Shown in pieces: positions 30,802-42,820 of a DNA stretch of 64,000 nt. A program made the position numbers and the translations under genes. The first letter of the stretch is position 1. Every line of letters begins with the position of its first letter. Below the pieces are notes generated by a model. That model was given only the letters and a program-made list of their open reading frames with translations, searched no databases and was not told the origin of the DNA. Source of the DNA: Siderastrea siderea (lineage: Eukaryota > Cnidaria > Anthozoa > Scleractinia > Rhizangiidae); assembly GCA_964030785.1 (NCBI GenBank), contig OZ034971.1, positions 45,561,004-45,625,003 on the forward strand, read 5' to 3'.

Positions 30802-32384
30802 GAATAAAGAGAGGTACAGAAAAAGAGAGAACAGAGAAAAACACGATGTCCAAAGCACTTACTCATGCCGGAACCAACAGAAAAGCTAGCAAATGCAAAC
30901 TGTGCGGAAAGTGTTTTAGTGGAGCAGGGTATTTAAGGACCCATAAAAGAATCCACTCTGGAGAGAAACTTTATGCGTGCAAACAGTGCGGCAAGCGTTT
31001 TAACCAGTCATGTAACCTAAGGAGACACGAAAGAGTCCATACTGGAGAGAGACCTTATGCGTGCAAACAGTGCGGCAAGCGTTTTAACCAGTCATGTAAC
31101 CTAAGGAGACACGAAAGAGTCCATAGAGAAGAGAAACCTTATGAGTGCAAACAGTGCGGTAAGTGTTTTAACCAGTCAGTGACTCTAAGGACACACGAAA
31201 GAGTCCATACTGGAGAGAGACCTTATGAGTGCAAACAGTGCGGTAAGTGTTTTAGCCAGTCAGCGACTGTAAGGACACACGAAAGAGTCCATACTGGAGA
31301 GAGACCTTATGAGTGCAAACAGTGCGGCAAGTGTTTTAACCGGTCAGTTAATCTAACGACACATGAAAGAGTCCATAGAGAAGAGAAACCTTATGAGTGC
31401 AAACAGTGCGGCAAGCGTTTTAACCATTTATGTAATCTAACGACACACGAAAGAGTCCATACTGGAGAGAAACCGTATGTGTGCAAACAGTGCGGCAAGT
31501 GTTTTAGGCAAGCAGGAAACTTAAGGATTCATACCAGAGTCCACACTGGAGAGAAGCCTTATGAGTGCCAACAGTGCGGCAAGTGTTTTACCCAGTTGCC
31601 GAATCTAAGGACTCACGAAAGAGTCCATACTGAAGAGAGACCTTATGAGTGCAAACAGTGCGGCAAGTGTTTTACCCAGTTGCCGAATCTAAGGACACAC
31701 GAAAGAGTCCATACTGGAGAGAGACCTTATGAGTGCAAACAGTGCGGCAAGCGTTTTAACCATTTATGTAATCTAACGACACACGAAAGAGTCCATACCG
31801 GAGAGAAACCGTATGTGTGCAAACAGTGCGGTAAGTGTTTTAGGCAAGCAGGAAACTTAAGGATTCATACCAGAGTCCACACTGGAGAGAAACCTTATGA
31901 GTGCAAACAGGGCGGCAAGTGTTTTACCCAGTTGCCGAACCTAAGCACGCACGAAAGAGTCCATACTGAAGAGAAGCCTTGTAAATCTAAACGGCGCGGG
32001 AGGTGTTTTAACGAAACCGTAAATATAAGGAAACATGAAAAAAGACATTTACACACAAGAGAGAGGACTCATGGACGCGAACAATTGAGTAGTGAGTGTA
32101 GTAGAAGAACTGGCGGTCGAAAAGGTCAGAGAGCGGCCACTTGGTGTAAGATTACCACTCTTCGATCAAAGAAGACTAAAATACAAAACAGAACCCATGG
32201 TAGGAGTTCCCCAGTTAACAATGGTGCTGAGGAAAATAGTCAGGATAACTCGTCAACACCAACTTCCGGTTTCCAGGGCCCTCAATCACGCCATGTTGAA
32301 AAACACATTTGTTGGATCTGTCAAGAGGAGATGAGTAGTGTGGCGCTTCTTCTTGAACATTATGAAAACCACATGAGATTTTAA
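30802..32384 (+). CDS. Poly-C2H2 zinc-finger protein, last exon (unit B)
   Basis: The exon starts after an AG acceptor at 30800-30801; the internal ATG is at 30846 (512 codons from there). It has 13 tandem fingers, a degenerate SKRRGRCF finger and the C-terminal CWIC...H...H finger. Finger 13 has its second zinc cysteine changed to glycine (CKQGG; TGC to GGC at 31911-31913) and should not fold normally. Compared with unit A it lacks four fingers: fingers 9 and 10 are a duplicated QLPNLRT finger (QLSNLRT in A) and one RSVNLTT finger is lost. The frame is open upstream to 30675 only in this unit; unit C has in-frame stops there, so that extension is intron. Confidence 0.95.
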
Positions 32385-33162
32385 CTAATACCTTTGATTA
32401 ATTTTTTTTAAAAAAATGTGCTTGTTAAAGGCTTTGGTATGATAATATATTTACGAATCAACGCGAAAAGGAGGTCCTTGAATCAGGATATAGGTATCAC
32501 TCAAAAAGAAGAGTGAGTATTAAGGTGTTTCGATACAGTTTTTTTGGGACCATACTCTACTTTTACAATCGGCTCTTAGACAGTCTTCATTTTGTCGGAT
32601 CAACGTGAAATTTGCAATACTTGTTAGTTCTGGATTGAACGTTAGCGTGGTTTACATTTTGTGAAAATCGATATTTCCATGACAGCGATAAACAAAAATC
32701 ATCGAAAGCAGTAAAATTGAAATTTTGTGCGATCCAGATTTCATTTTGAAAAGCAATTACCTACATCTTAAACTGTTGTGTATGGCACACAAAATATACA
32801 AGAACAAAAGAATTCTGTATGTTTGTTTTGAAGTAAATCGCAAAAACATTTTCAACCTTAGTTTTTGCATAGTAATAGTAAATACACCGAAAAATAATCA
32901 ATGCTTTGATGAAATGGCTAGAAAATACTGTTAAAATGTGTCTTTTACCTACTATTTTACGCCTAGAAAGTTTTGTTGAAACTGGTGTTTACGATGTGGA
33001 GAACGAATTGTTTTTCTAAGATCGTAGGTGTAATAATTTTGTGGTAATTTTTTAATTTGAGCGCTTTTGCGAAAATCTTAAGAACAGCTCGATAGATGTT
33101 TTTAAAACATTAAACACGCGTGCTTGACGATGTGACCAGTCTTAGTATTGAGTCTTATTAAC
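32385..33162. other. 3' flank of the finger gene, unit B
   Basis: About 99% identical to 1904-2682. No gene. Confidence 0.5.
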
Positions 33163-33165
33163 ATT

Positions 33166-34286
33166 AGTTGCGGTTACACATACCTTCTGCCCGAGGTTTC
33201 CCAGTGGGTAATTGGCTTGGGTTGGGATCAGCTTGGGTTTCCGGTCAGGTGATATTTTCCGGTTACACTGCAAATAATTACCCAAGGTCAACTTTTGACC
33301 TGGTAGTGTTTGGCGGGAAATTTAATGCATCATGGACATCGCAAACCGCGAAACGTATGGTCTCCTTGCAGTCGTTCTTCTGCTTCTTATACGGCAATAT
33401 CCGGTTGATTTAGCGATCCAAAACTTCATTCTAAGACGAATGCGTAGAAGGCGTCTGCGAGTACGATTTCTACAATGACTCCAGATGCTGTATTTGTTCT
33501 ATAGAAACCTTCGTCTGCAAGTTGCTCACCGGCCAAGACGTGCTTGGATATTTCCTCGTCCCCAGAACTGGTTCCAGGAACTTTTAAACAACAGAGCTCT
33601 CGATCACTGGTGGAAGGAAAATTTCCGAGTGTCTCGGGGTACTTTTGAGTATATCTGTAGGCAAGACCGCGGATCCGCCTGAGGAACGTACTATAAAGGT
33701 ATTCTTGGGTTTCCAGTTAAATAATAAGGATACGGAGGGTACGCTGGTTGTGGTTGTGGTTGTGGATTTCTCTCTTGCTCTCGACCTCTCTGAAATAAAT
33801 AACCGTTATACAACGGCGCATCTTGATCACCATATTCTGGTCGAAAGTTGCTGTTAAAAAAAAACAATTACAAAACCATGCCGCACTAAAGGAACTCAGA
33901 TAATTAGGGTATTTGGAGCAAAGACGTGTAAAATATACTCACTGTGAACCTCGAAAGTTCGCCATGCTTGTTGCGCGTGTCTTGAATTAGGTACGTGACA
34001 GGGTATCTGCTGCGAATTCAGCGCAGCATGTGCTGCGGTTTCCGGTATTTACAATTTTCTTCCACCCGATTGGTTGAACTACTCTTGTGGCTAGATAAAC
34101 CATAGATAAACCATACGACTTGGCTCCGGGAGTGTCATGGGTTATTTTTTTGTTCTCGTTGGTGTATCCCTAGTGATTTCCCGTGGGTACTTTCACTGTT
34201 TTTTTATAGGTCACACACAAAACATGTACTCCCCTTGGGCAAAGTCCTACTTTCCCGTGGGCAAAAGCTCTAGTGGAACCGCAACT
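33166..34286 (+). mobile_element. Harbinger-like transposon, unit B copy
   Basis: Same ends and ATT duplication (33163-33165, 34287-34289) as in unit A. Shared position means it inserted before the A/B duplication. Confidence 0.75.
33332..33682 (+). pseudogene. Harbinger transposase fragment with premature stop (unit B)
   Basis: Equivalent of 2852-3202 with TGA at 33476-33478 replacing TCA after residue 48. The downstream remainder is open from 33485. Confidence 0.5.
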
Positions 34287-34470
34287 ATTGATTCACTGGA
34301 ACACTTTTAAATTTAACGTTAAAGAGGACGTATGAACCGATGGAAAAGCTTGCGTTGCATATTCACAGTTGGCAAGTAAATGCTAATATATTCAAAGTAA
34401 TGCGCAACGCATTCCTTCGCGATTTTTACTTTTCATTGTAATCTACAGTGCAACAAAGAACAAAGAAACC

Positions 34471-35662
34471 CACTCATGTCCAATACTGCCGCACTGATAC
34501 GGACCGTTGTTTGCAGTTGACGGTCCGTAAGTTTCGCACGGTCCGTCACTCTTGCTTACGGACCGTTATTTGCGGTTGACGGTCCCTACGTTTCGCACAG
34601 ACCGTCGTTCTTACTTACAGTCCGAATACAGAGCGTGCCTCTCATTATCGCGCCAGGGCCAACTGTTGACGGTCCGTACATTTCGCACGGACCGTCATCC
34701 TTGCTAACGGACCGTCATTTGCGGTTGACGGTCCGTATGTTTCGCACAGACCGTCATCCTTGCTTACAGACCGTCGTTTACGATTCACGATCCGTTTGTA
34801 GAGGTATAAATAGTCTATGCAAGTATGATTGAGCCTCGTTATTTAACTGTACGTACGAAGCGAGCGAGATACACCAAAGAGGTCGAAAGAGAAGACGGTA
34901 ATATGTCTACTACTCGTTCTATAAGCATCGCGTAAACTGATAACAGAGTTCTAAAAAGCAAACTGTTATGTCTAATACTCCTTCTATTGAAGCCTAGTGA
35001 AACTGTTCAAGGAAAGGCAGCCCATAACATGTCTATTACTCGTTCTATAAGCGTCGTGCAAGCTGATAACAGAGTTGTAAAAGCGAACTGTTGTGTCCAT
35101 TACTCCTTCTATTGAAGCCTTGTGAAACTGTTCAAGGGAAGGCAACCATGATTATGCCTCGTTATTTAAGCGCCATGCGAAGCGAGCGTGGTACACGAAA
35201 GACATAAGTACGACGCGAGCAAGGTACACGAAATAGAAGGAGATAATATGCCTATTACTCGTTCTATAAGCTTTGCGTAAACTGATAACAGAGTTCTAAA
35301 AGGGAACTGTTACGTCGAATACTCCTTCTATTGAAGCCTAGTGAAACCATAAACTCTTCTATACGGACCGTATCTGAAGTTCACGGTCCGTACGAACTGT
35401 ACGGTCCGTAACAAAGTTATCTCCCTCTCACAACGGGAATGAAATATTCTAAGTCCCACTAATGAGTGCAATTTACGGACCGTGAACTCCGACCATTTAC
35501 CGTATTTACGGACCGTATCTGAAGTTCATGGTCCGTACGAACTGTACGGTCCGTCAACCCTTCTCTACATTCCGAAGATGGCTTTCGCGGTCCGTACAAA
35601 ACTCTACGGACCGAAACATAGTCTCACGGACCGTTACAGTGCAGGTGTATTGGACAACCCTC
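34471..35662. mobile_element. Element with AAGAAACC duplication, unit B copy, one repeat period shorter
   Basis: The palindrome clusters are at 34498-34795 and 35362-35642. The central tandem repeat (34901-35348) has lost exactly 343 bp relative to unit A. The right duplication is at 35663-35670. Confidence 0.75.
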
Positions 35663-35670
35663 AAGAAACC

Positions 35671-36537
35671 AGGTAGAAATCACGAAGCAATGAACAACTT
35701 CACTTTTACTTGTTACTTAGACTTTTTTCAGTGTTAAAAGCAATACTTGACGTGGACATCAATCTCGTATTTAATTATCGAAAACGACAAAATAGGCGGA
35801 CTCCCCAGAACACACCAAAATACGGTAAAAGTAATCAAGCAAGCCCGTGAATAAGTCATTTCAATGACATTTTGAGAACTTGAAACCCGAATAGTTACTG
35901 ATACTTATGGCGCCGAAGAAAACCGCAAATACAATGTAGACGTGTGTAGGCGTCACTTTTTCCTAACAAGGTCAAGCTTATTTGTGATATCAACTTGGCA
36001 GATGTTGTGCCTGGCTACAAAACGGATCAAACAAAGATATTTCTTCAAATTGCCTTGCATCATAATCGGAGAGTTTTATGGAGACCTAATACGTTTCTCT
36101 TGACAAAAGATGAGAATTTGAGTCAATTAATACACTCATTCAACAAACAAAAGCGAATACAAGTCGGACAAATCAGTAACCTCTTCCCTACGTTGGCAAG
36201 AACGAAAGTTAGAGAAAAATCAATATCATACTCGGCTGACAACATGAGAAAATTTTACCTATATGCTGTGAGAATACGCTTCACGAAGAAAAAGCTGATT
36301 TGAAGGGGACTTTAGATTCAAATAGAAAGTACCCTGCAAGCAGAGGTTTCTTCGTCTCCGCGAAACCGTCTGATTCCCTGTCGCGCATGCGCAAAACTCT
36401 TCATACACACTTACCTTTGTTCGCACACTCATACCTTAGATAAAACTTGCGAACTCCATGAAAACGTTACTTGCACCCGTTTTATTTGAGCGTTCCTTTC
36501 AACTCCTTATAAATATGAGTAAAATAAGGCTTCAAAA
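35671..36537. other. Gene-free sequence, unit B
   Basis: Matches 5534-6401, including the TTG-started 102-codon frame (35995-36303), which is not called. Confidence 0.4.
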
Positions 36538-36714
36538 ATGGCTGCGTTATCTTTCCGCGTATTTTCTGAGCTAGGAAAAACGACAAACGAGTTTGGTAAC
36601 AAAAAAAGGCAAATCTGTCGCGTACAACAAGCTGGCAAGCGTATCACAGCGCGCGCACTTTTTGACAGCATTCACAGCATGCGCCAGCTTCAAAACCGGT
36701 TGGGAGCCTGTTAG
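36538..36714 (+). CDS. Short ORF, 58 codons (unit B)
   Basis: Same length as its unit A counterpart, with GKTTNE and GNKKRQ in place of GKKTNE and GNKIRQ. The NRF1-like and YY1-like motifs upstream are kept. The coding status is uncertain. Confidence 0.25.
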   Translation: MAALSFRVFSELGKTTNEFGNKKRQICRVQQAGKRITARALFDSIHSMRQLQNRLGAC

Positions 36715-37185
36715 AAACAAGTCTTTTTAATTACTTAGTCCAAAATCCTGGACGGCGGTAGATCAAAGAATCGGACGGTTTTACGGAGAAGTTACTTATT
36801 CGCCCGCCGGAACATAGGGCGACCAAGTAATCTCTGCTTGCAGGGTAAATATTACTGAGGTGGGGGGGGGGGGGGGGGGTACACCGAGTTTCAAAATCAA
36901 AACCCAAAAATCCAAAATTAACCCCCAAAAAATCCCATGCCAAATTTCCGAGCCTTAAAAATTTCCTGAAAGGATTAAATGATATAACACTAAAAGAAAA
37001 AAAAAAAACACTAGATATAGAATGTTTGTGTTTGTTTATATTCATTATACCAGTGCTTATTGAGCACCACGAAAAACATATGATTTGTTTCCGTTACGAT
37101 CCCGTTACTAGTTTCGGAGCATCAGCGTATTTTGTAAGCAAGTTAGAGTTACGTTGTAATGCTTTGTATTCCTTGTATCCAATAA

Positions 37186-37216
37186 GGGTTAGGGTTAGGG
37201 TTAGGGTTTAGGGTTA
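37186..37216 (+). repeat. Interstitial telomeric repeat, unit B
   Basis: Identical to the unit A tract, including the single GGGTTTA variant. Confidence 0.9.
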
Positions 37217-37224
37217 TATTCCTT

Positions 37225-37373
37225 GTTGATTTTTGGACAGTTTTGTTGATATTCCGACTCAATTGTTGATATGCCGACATTTGATGTTGATATTCGGACG
37301 TTTGTTGTTGATTGTCCGACTGTATGTTGATTTTCCGACAGTGCGATTTTTTGGCTCGTTGATTTTCTGACAG
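37225..37373 (+). repeat. GTTGATTTTCCGACA-like motif array, unit B
   Basis: The same seven copies and spacing as at 7095-7243. Confidence 0.75.
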
Positions 37374-38250
37374 TTTTTAGGAAGGTTAATTTTAAACTTA
37401 GTTCCGTCGTGGAAAATGGAGGTCGAATGACTATAGCTCCTATGGTTAAGAAAGAACAGCGTTTATTGCATCTCTTTGGTACAATTTGTTTTGTATAATT
37501 GTTAAACCTGAATTTGTTTAGCTGCCTTGTTTGATAATGTGAAAGTGTCGGCTAATCAACAAACTTTTTTGTTGCATTTTTAAAAAGAAATTGGTGAGAA
37601 AACTACGTTTCCAGTATTTTTATCTGGGTTAACGTTGGTTTTAACTTTTCTGTAGGTGTTGGGCACGTGGAAATTTTTAATATTGAAGCATTCTTAGCTG
37701 CATTAGGGAAGGTGTGGCACATGGAAAGTTTATAAAGAAGTTTATCAAGACCTTACAGGCAATAAATTGACAATAAAATTTTCATTTTATTTGAAGATGC
37801 TTAGAAATGCAAGACAGAACATGTCAAATGGTTCCTCATAGTTCTTCAAATGGTTCCTCGGATGCTGTAGACAAGTGCAGGACAGGCGCTTTGAATGCAT
37901 TTCTCTTCTTCTATGTTGGAGACAATTTCAACTAATGACAAATGAAGATGTTTGAGGAATGGATTTTTGTCCGACGGAGCGCCTGTTACGCTGTCACAAT
38001 ATGTTCATTATACTTATTTCTTGCATTAGAAGGGATGATGCTGGTTTCCTGGTCCCCCCTTTGTCTCAATTAATGATCGTCTGAACAAGAGACAAAGGTA
38101 TTAACTTGTGACTTGTTTCATTGGCATCCTTGCAGTGTCTAGTACATAGATTTTGGCGAAAAAGAACCTCAAGTGTTGTGAAAATGGCTTACAAATAACA
38201 CCAATAGTAAGACAGAGCACCCTTAAGTCCCACGCTTACCATGTACAAAC
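37374..38250. other. Gene-free sequence, unit B
   Basis: Counterpart of 7244-8117 with a 3-bp insertion and scattered substitutions. Confidence 0.45.
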
Positions 38251-38417
38251 AATAGCCCTTTTCACAGTTACCTTTTGTCATTTGCATGACAATGTATGTT
38301 AACGTGGATGTGAGGCAATTTCGGGCAAAAAGTGCAAAATTGCCCGAAATTGCCTTACATCCACGTTCAAATACATTGTCATGCAAATGACAAAAGGTAA
38401 CTGTGAAAAGGGCTATT
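38251..38417. mobile_element. Foldback MITE, 167 bp, unit B
   Basis: Counterpart of 8118-8284, with a few compensating or single changes in the arms. Confidence 0.8.
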
Positions 38418-38854
38418 TGATAAGTTAGAATTCAAACACGTCCGGCAGCGGCAGAAGAGCCTTATAAGACTCTCTGGATAGTTAAATTGCTTCCTGTTTG
38501 TTGAAACGAGGTTATCAGTTTATCTTAATTTGTTGTCAAGATATTGGCCATCAAACTTCTCAGCCAAATTCTGTTAAAAGATGTTAATATCACTCTAAGT
38601 TTGAAAGTTTGTAGCTTTTTACAAATTAAACATTTTGAAAAGAGCTTTTAGTATGTTATTGTGTTGTTAAAGAGCTATAATTTGTTCTAAGAAGACGGCC
38701 TTAACTGATTTTTTTTAATATTGCCAAAAAACTTTGCGTACCTTGTTTTCTCAAAAAAGCGTCATTCTTGAACGTTGGATACAAATAGGGTTCAGTAACT
38801 CCAAAACGATTAAGGCAAAAGACAAAAAACTTACTGAGACGTCTACCTAATGTA

Positions 38855-39146
38855 TAGCCTGAGAAAACAGCCGACGTTTCGCGAGGTCGTCACTTGAGCC
38901 CTCGCAAAACGACGTCTGAGTAACGAGCGCAGAAATTCCATACTGATGACGTGCACTCCCCAGTCCTGGTATAGTGCTTCTGATTGGTTGTGCCGCAAGG
39001 GAAATTTCTTTCAACCAATCAGAAGCACTACCAAGATCTGGGTAGTGCACGTCATCAGTAAGGAATTTCTGCGCTCGTTACTCAGACGTCGTTTTGCGAG
39101 GGCTTAAGTGGCGACCTCGCGAAACGTCGGCTGTTTTCTTAGGCTA
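38855..39146. mobile_element. Foldback MITE, 292 bp, with CCTAATGTA duplication, unit B
   Basis: Counterpart of 9095-9386. The flanking 9-mers are at 38846-38854 and 39147-39155. Confidence 0.85.
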
Positions 39147-39155
39147 CCTAATGTA

Positions 39156-41640
39156 TAAGAGTGTAATGTATTAAAAAGGAAACAGAAAAAAGTGAAATTA
39201 AAATTTATTACGATTTCTTAAAGAGAGGTATTGCAATTTGTGACAGAAATGATAGTGACCCACTTATTTCAAGGATATCTCTAGTTCATTTTAATGATTT
39301 CTTATGAGATACTGCAGGCTTATTACAAGATGATAGATCTTAACACTCAACTCCTTTGAACGCCATTATCTTGTTTGGTTGTTGGGTTATGTTAAGTTTA
39401 AGTTGTCATCCATGTTTTCTTTCCAAAAACGCCTTTTTGAAAAACAGCAATGTTTGGGTTGAAGTTTCTCAGCTGAATTTCAACAAGACAAGCAATTAAG
39501 TTGCAAAAAGTGTGAAACGTTTTTTAAAAGAAAGATATTAAAAACTCAGAGAAAAATACCGAAATTGTAATTTTTTGTGAATTTTCTATGAGGTACACCC
39601 AAAGCTTCGAATCCTGCAAATTTATCTCCTCAAGAAACGTCTTTCATTATCAGGGTTTTTTGGCTAATGTAATAGGATTGAACTTAATAGAGCTACCAAA
39701 TTGGGAAGGACGTGTGCTTTTTTGGCTTCAACAACGTTTTAAGGGTTTTATTTTCATATAAAAGTGTTAGAACTTGGAGAGGCCAAAACTTGCTGATTTA
39801 GAAAAAACTGTTAAGTTATTTTCGCTCTGATAGAAAGCCCAGGTCCATTTGAGGCCAATCACTAAGTTTGGTATTTTTATCTCGAACGCAGTTCAATTTA
39901 AAAGCATTCCAAGTAAGTGACGATGGTAGTGTTGATTTTCGGACATTTTTGTCGTTTATCATTGTTTTCTCAAAAAGAGTACCGAGTTAAGAGTTAATAC
40001 ATCAACAACTTGTTTAAGTTCTGGTTCTCTTTAAAATGAAGCTTGTTTTATTACAAACGCCCAAAACCAAGTAAAGATATAAGCTCTGAAGTTCGGAGTT
40101 AATTTTCCGACACCAAAAATGCCAAAATTTCGGGTTTAAAAGTGAAATATCTGGTATAGTTTTGAGTTGAAAAATCCCGAAATTTTTTGTATGTTTACAT
40201 GGCAAGACATAAGGTGTCCGGGAAATTTCTCAAGGGATAACCCCAAAATCCTTTTGATGGAAAATAATTATAGCTGAAATGAAAAAGTGTGATTTTTTAA
40301 TTTTTTTAGATCAAAATTTATCTGAGGATTAGCCCAGTGTAATTTTATCATTTTCTTGTCAGTTTTAAACATAACATAGCTTGACGGATTGGCTATGACA
40401 TGTCAAAGCTGCATTGATAGAGAAGGTGTTTTTATCTAGAGGGGGTATCTCCAAAAATTGCCGCTTTTAGGTCCTCTCCAAGAACAAATCGCCTTTTCTG
40501 ACGACCCTTGGGGTTGCTCATGTTCATGCATATATCAATTCAACAAACTCTGCACCTGTGAAGCCGAAATTTTCTGGATATATTAAGCAACTCTTTAGAC
40601 TTAAGTTAAATGTGAATGACGTGTCTATTGCGTTCAACCCAATTTTTCAGCAATTTTTTACTAGGAACTACTTTACCAATTCGTCAAGTTGAAAAAAGAG
40701 GTGGGAAAGTTGAAGTCAAAATCCAACAAAGACGACATTGTAGCTTGAACATGGAAAACGTATAAATTGTTAGAACATGTCCAAGGGTTATAGAAAAATG
40801 TGTTTTTAGATTGAGGCCATGAAAAAAAAATCGCAGCATGTACTCATTAAAAACGTTATTTTACGCCAATCACTTCTGTCAGCAATGAAGAGAATTATAT
40901 CAACACTGGCGGTCGGTACGTGTCCTTCCGATTATTTTTAAAACAGCATGACATGATTACATTTATGCCGGAGAAAAGCGATCACGTCGTGAAGCAAAAA
41001 TTATTACAGGAAAGAACCAGTGCAGTCAGCGCAAGTCCTGGAATTTTAAAGTAACCTCCTTTTGGCTCTGTCGAGTGTTAGCAACACAAAAGGCTTGAGT
41101 CGCACGATTTGTTACCATACGCCAGGAAACGAAACCTAAAACAGGACCAGAGAATTATTCGGTCTTGTCACGCAGTTTGTAATGATGTTCGTCGTTTCAG
41201 TTTTGTGATATATTTTCTTTGCTAGACCGCCACCATAGTCCTTTTTGACAATCAAAACCGATTGATGCATGCAATTGCGATTTTATTAGATTTTCCTGGG
41301 CAGGCTGTCAAAACAGAATCATAATTTTGTGTGAGAATTCTCTGACGGGAATTTATTTGATCATTACGTAAACCTGCAAATTCTCCTCGATGCCTTTTAG
41401 AAAGCTGCGCGTAATTGTCTTTACAGTTGCATTGATTTGTATGTAGGTCGAGCAAGAAACTGACATCGATCAATTTTTAGACTAAACAAAGTGACCGAGA
41501 AGCCAAATTATTTTTATCCGCAATGAATTGTAATAAACATCACTCAGCATTGTCAACTTTTACAGGACACAACTAATTAAAATAACACCTCATCCCATCT
41601 TCATAAAGCTAAAAGGTGTCAAACCATGGCATAAAGTTAC
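39156..41640. other. Gene-free AT-rich sequence with deletion junction (unit B)
   Basis: Matches 9396-11720, then joins directly at about 41482 to the equivalent of 13371. About 1.64 kb of unit A, including the CCCGGG element and the 62-bp minisatellite, is missing. No gene. Confidence 0.5.
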
Positions 41641-41693
41641 TTATGCAAATTAGCTGCGGGCACATTGAATGTGCCCTCAGCTAATTTGCATAA
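41641..41693. repeat. 53-bp octamer palindrome, unit B
   Basis: Identical to 13522-13574. Confidence 0.8.
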
Positions 41694-42525
41694 TAGGTTT
41701 TGCGCAGCTCAAACCCCTTCATGTTCAATTGAATTTTGAGATTTTGTGGTGTTTGAAAAATTCTGAGGAAAAAAAATGTCATTTTTGATGATTTTCCGAC
41801 ATTTTTTCGGAAAAACAACTCTTTCTGACTAAAAGATATGCTGGTTAAGGAAAAAAAATTTAACGACCTAAAACAGGAGCCCATAAAATAAAAGTAATTA
41901 TCTTCATAATACCCAAAGCGCAGCAGAGAGACGTTCAATTTAACTGGTCTTTTATGTTCTTAAAAAACGGGGTTGATTTCGGACAGGCAAAAAAACAATT
42001 TCTTGGAAGAACAACGACTTTTTCTTTCAAAGGGTCTGTCCAAAAAAAGAGAATGTGCCTTTTTGAGTTTTGAGTCTAGTACAAGACATGAAAGTCTAGG
42101 GCAAATTTTTCAAAATTCGAAAAAGTGGTTCTTAAAAATGTGGGTCTATCTTGGGGGAATGTAAAGGTGTTGTTTAGCACATTGGCTAATGTAAAATTCA
42201 AAAAACCGCGGAATCGGAGCCTTTTATTTGTCGAATTAGACTTTTTTGGTTGGTTTTCCGACAATTCTCCCTTTATCAATGAAAGAAGCAAATAATCTCA
42301 ACTACCTGGCGACATGCACAAACCTAAAGTGCATCTATGGTGCAAATCTCACATTAAGGGATGCACGTGGGAGTTTTTTATGAACGCGACGATTAGCAGA
42401 AAGGTAATCCAGGAAAACCATTGTAATTCCTAGTTAAAGTAGGGCGTTTCGTGCCTTGTTCAGTAATGGTTTTCTGATTGCTTTTCTCAAAGGTCAGAGC
42501 TCTAGTGTAAGGTCTGCGCAGCAGG
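41694..42525. other. Gene-free sequence, unit B
   Basis: Counterpart of 13575-14407, with its three dispersed motif copies. Confidence 0.4.
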
Positions 42526-42724
42526 CGTTAGCCAGTTCCAAGCGTTTAGATAGTGGAGTGCCAGCAAAAATAAAGCGAGCGAAAGAGCAGGAGAAAAACG
42601 AGGGGAGACTGAAGAAGAGGTCGTACTCTTCCCCAGTCTCCCCTCGTTTTTTCCCGCTCTTTCGCCCGCTTTAATTTTCGCTCGCGCTCCACTATCTGAA
42701 CGCCTCGAACAGGCTAAGCAGGCG
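42526..42724. mobile_element. Foldback element, unit B
   Basis: Counterpart of 14408-14606. The left arm reads GACTGAAGAAGAG instead of GACTGGGGAAGAG, so pairing is slightly worse. Confidence 0.8.
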
Positions 42725-42820
42725 TAAGCGAGCGTAAGCGGGGAAGGGGAAGGCAAGAACGCTGGAGAAAAATGGGGGACTGGGGGTTAGGGACGAGAGA
42801 ACGTGTTCCCTCGTCCCCCC

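Noticed and set aside
30675..30845. Upstream extension of the unit-B finger ORF ([12 protein letters not shown]...)
   Set aside because: Unit C has stops in the same frame and a good splice acceptor lies within it; the open frame is intronic by chance.
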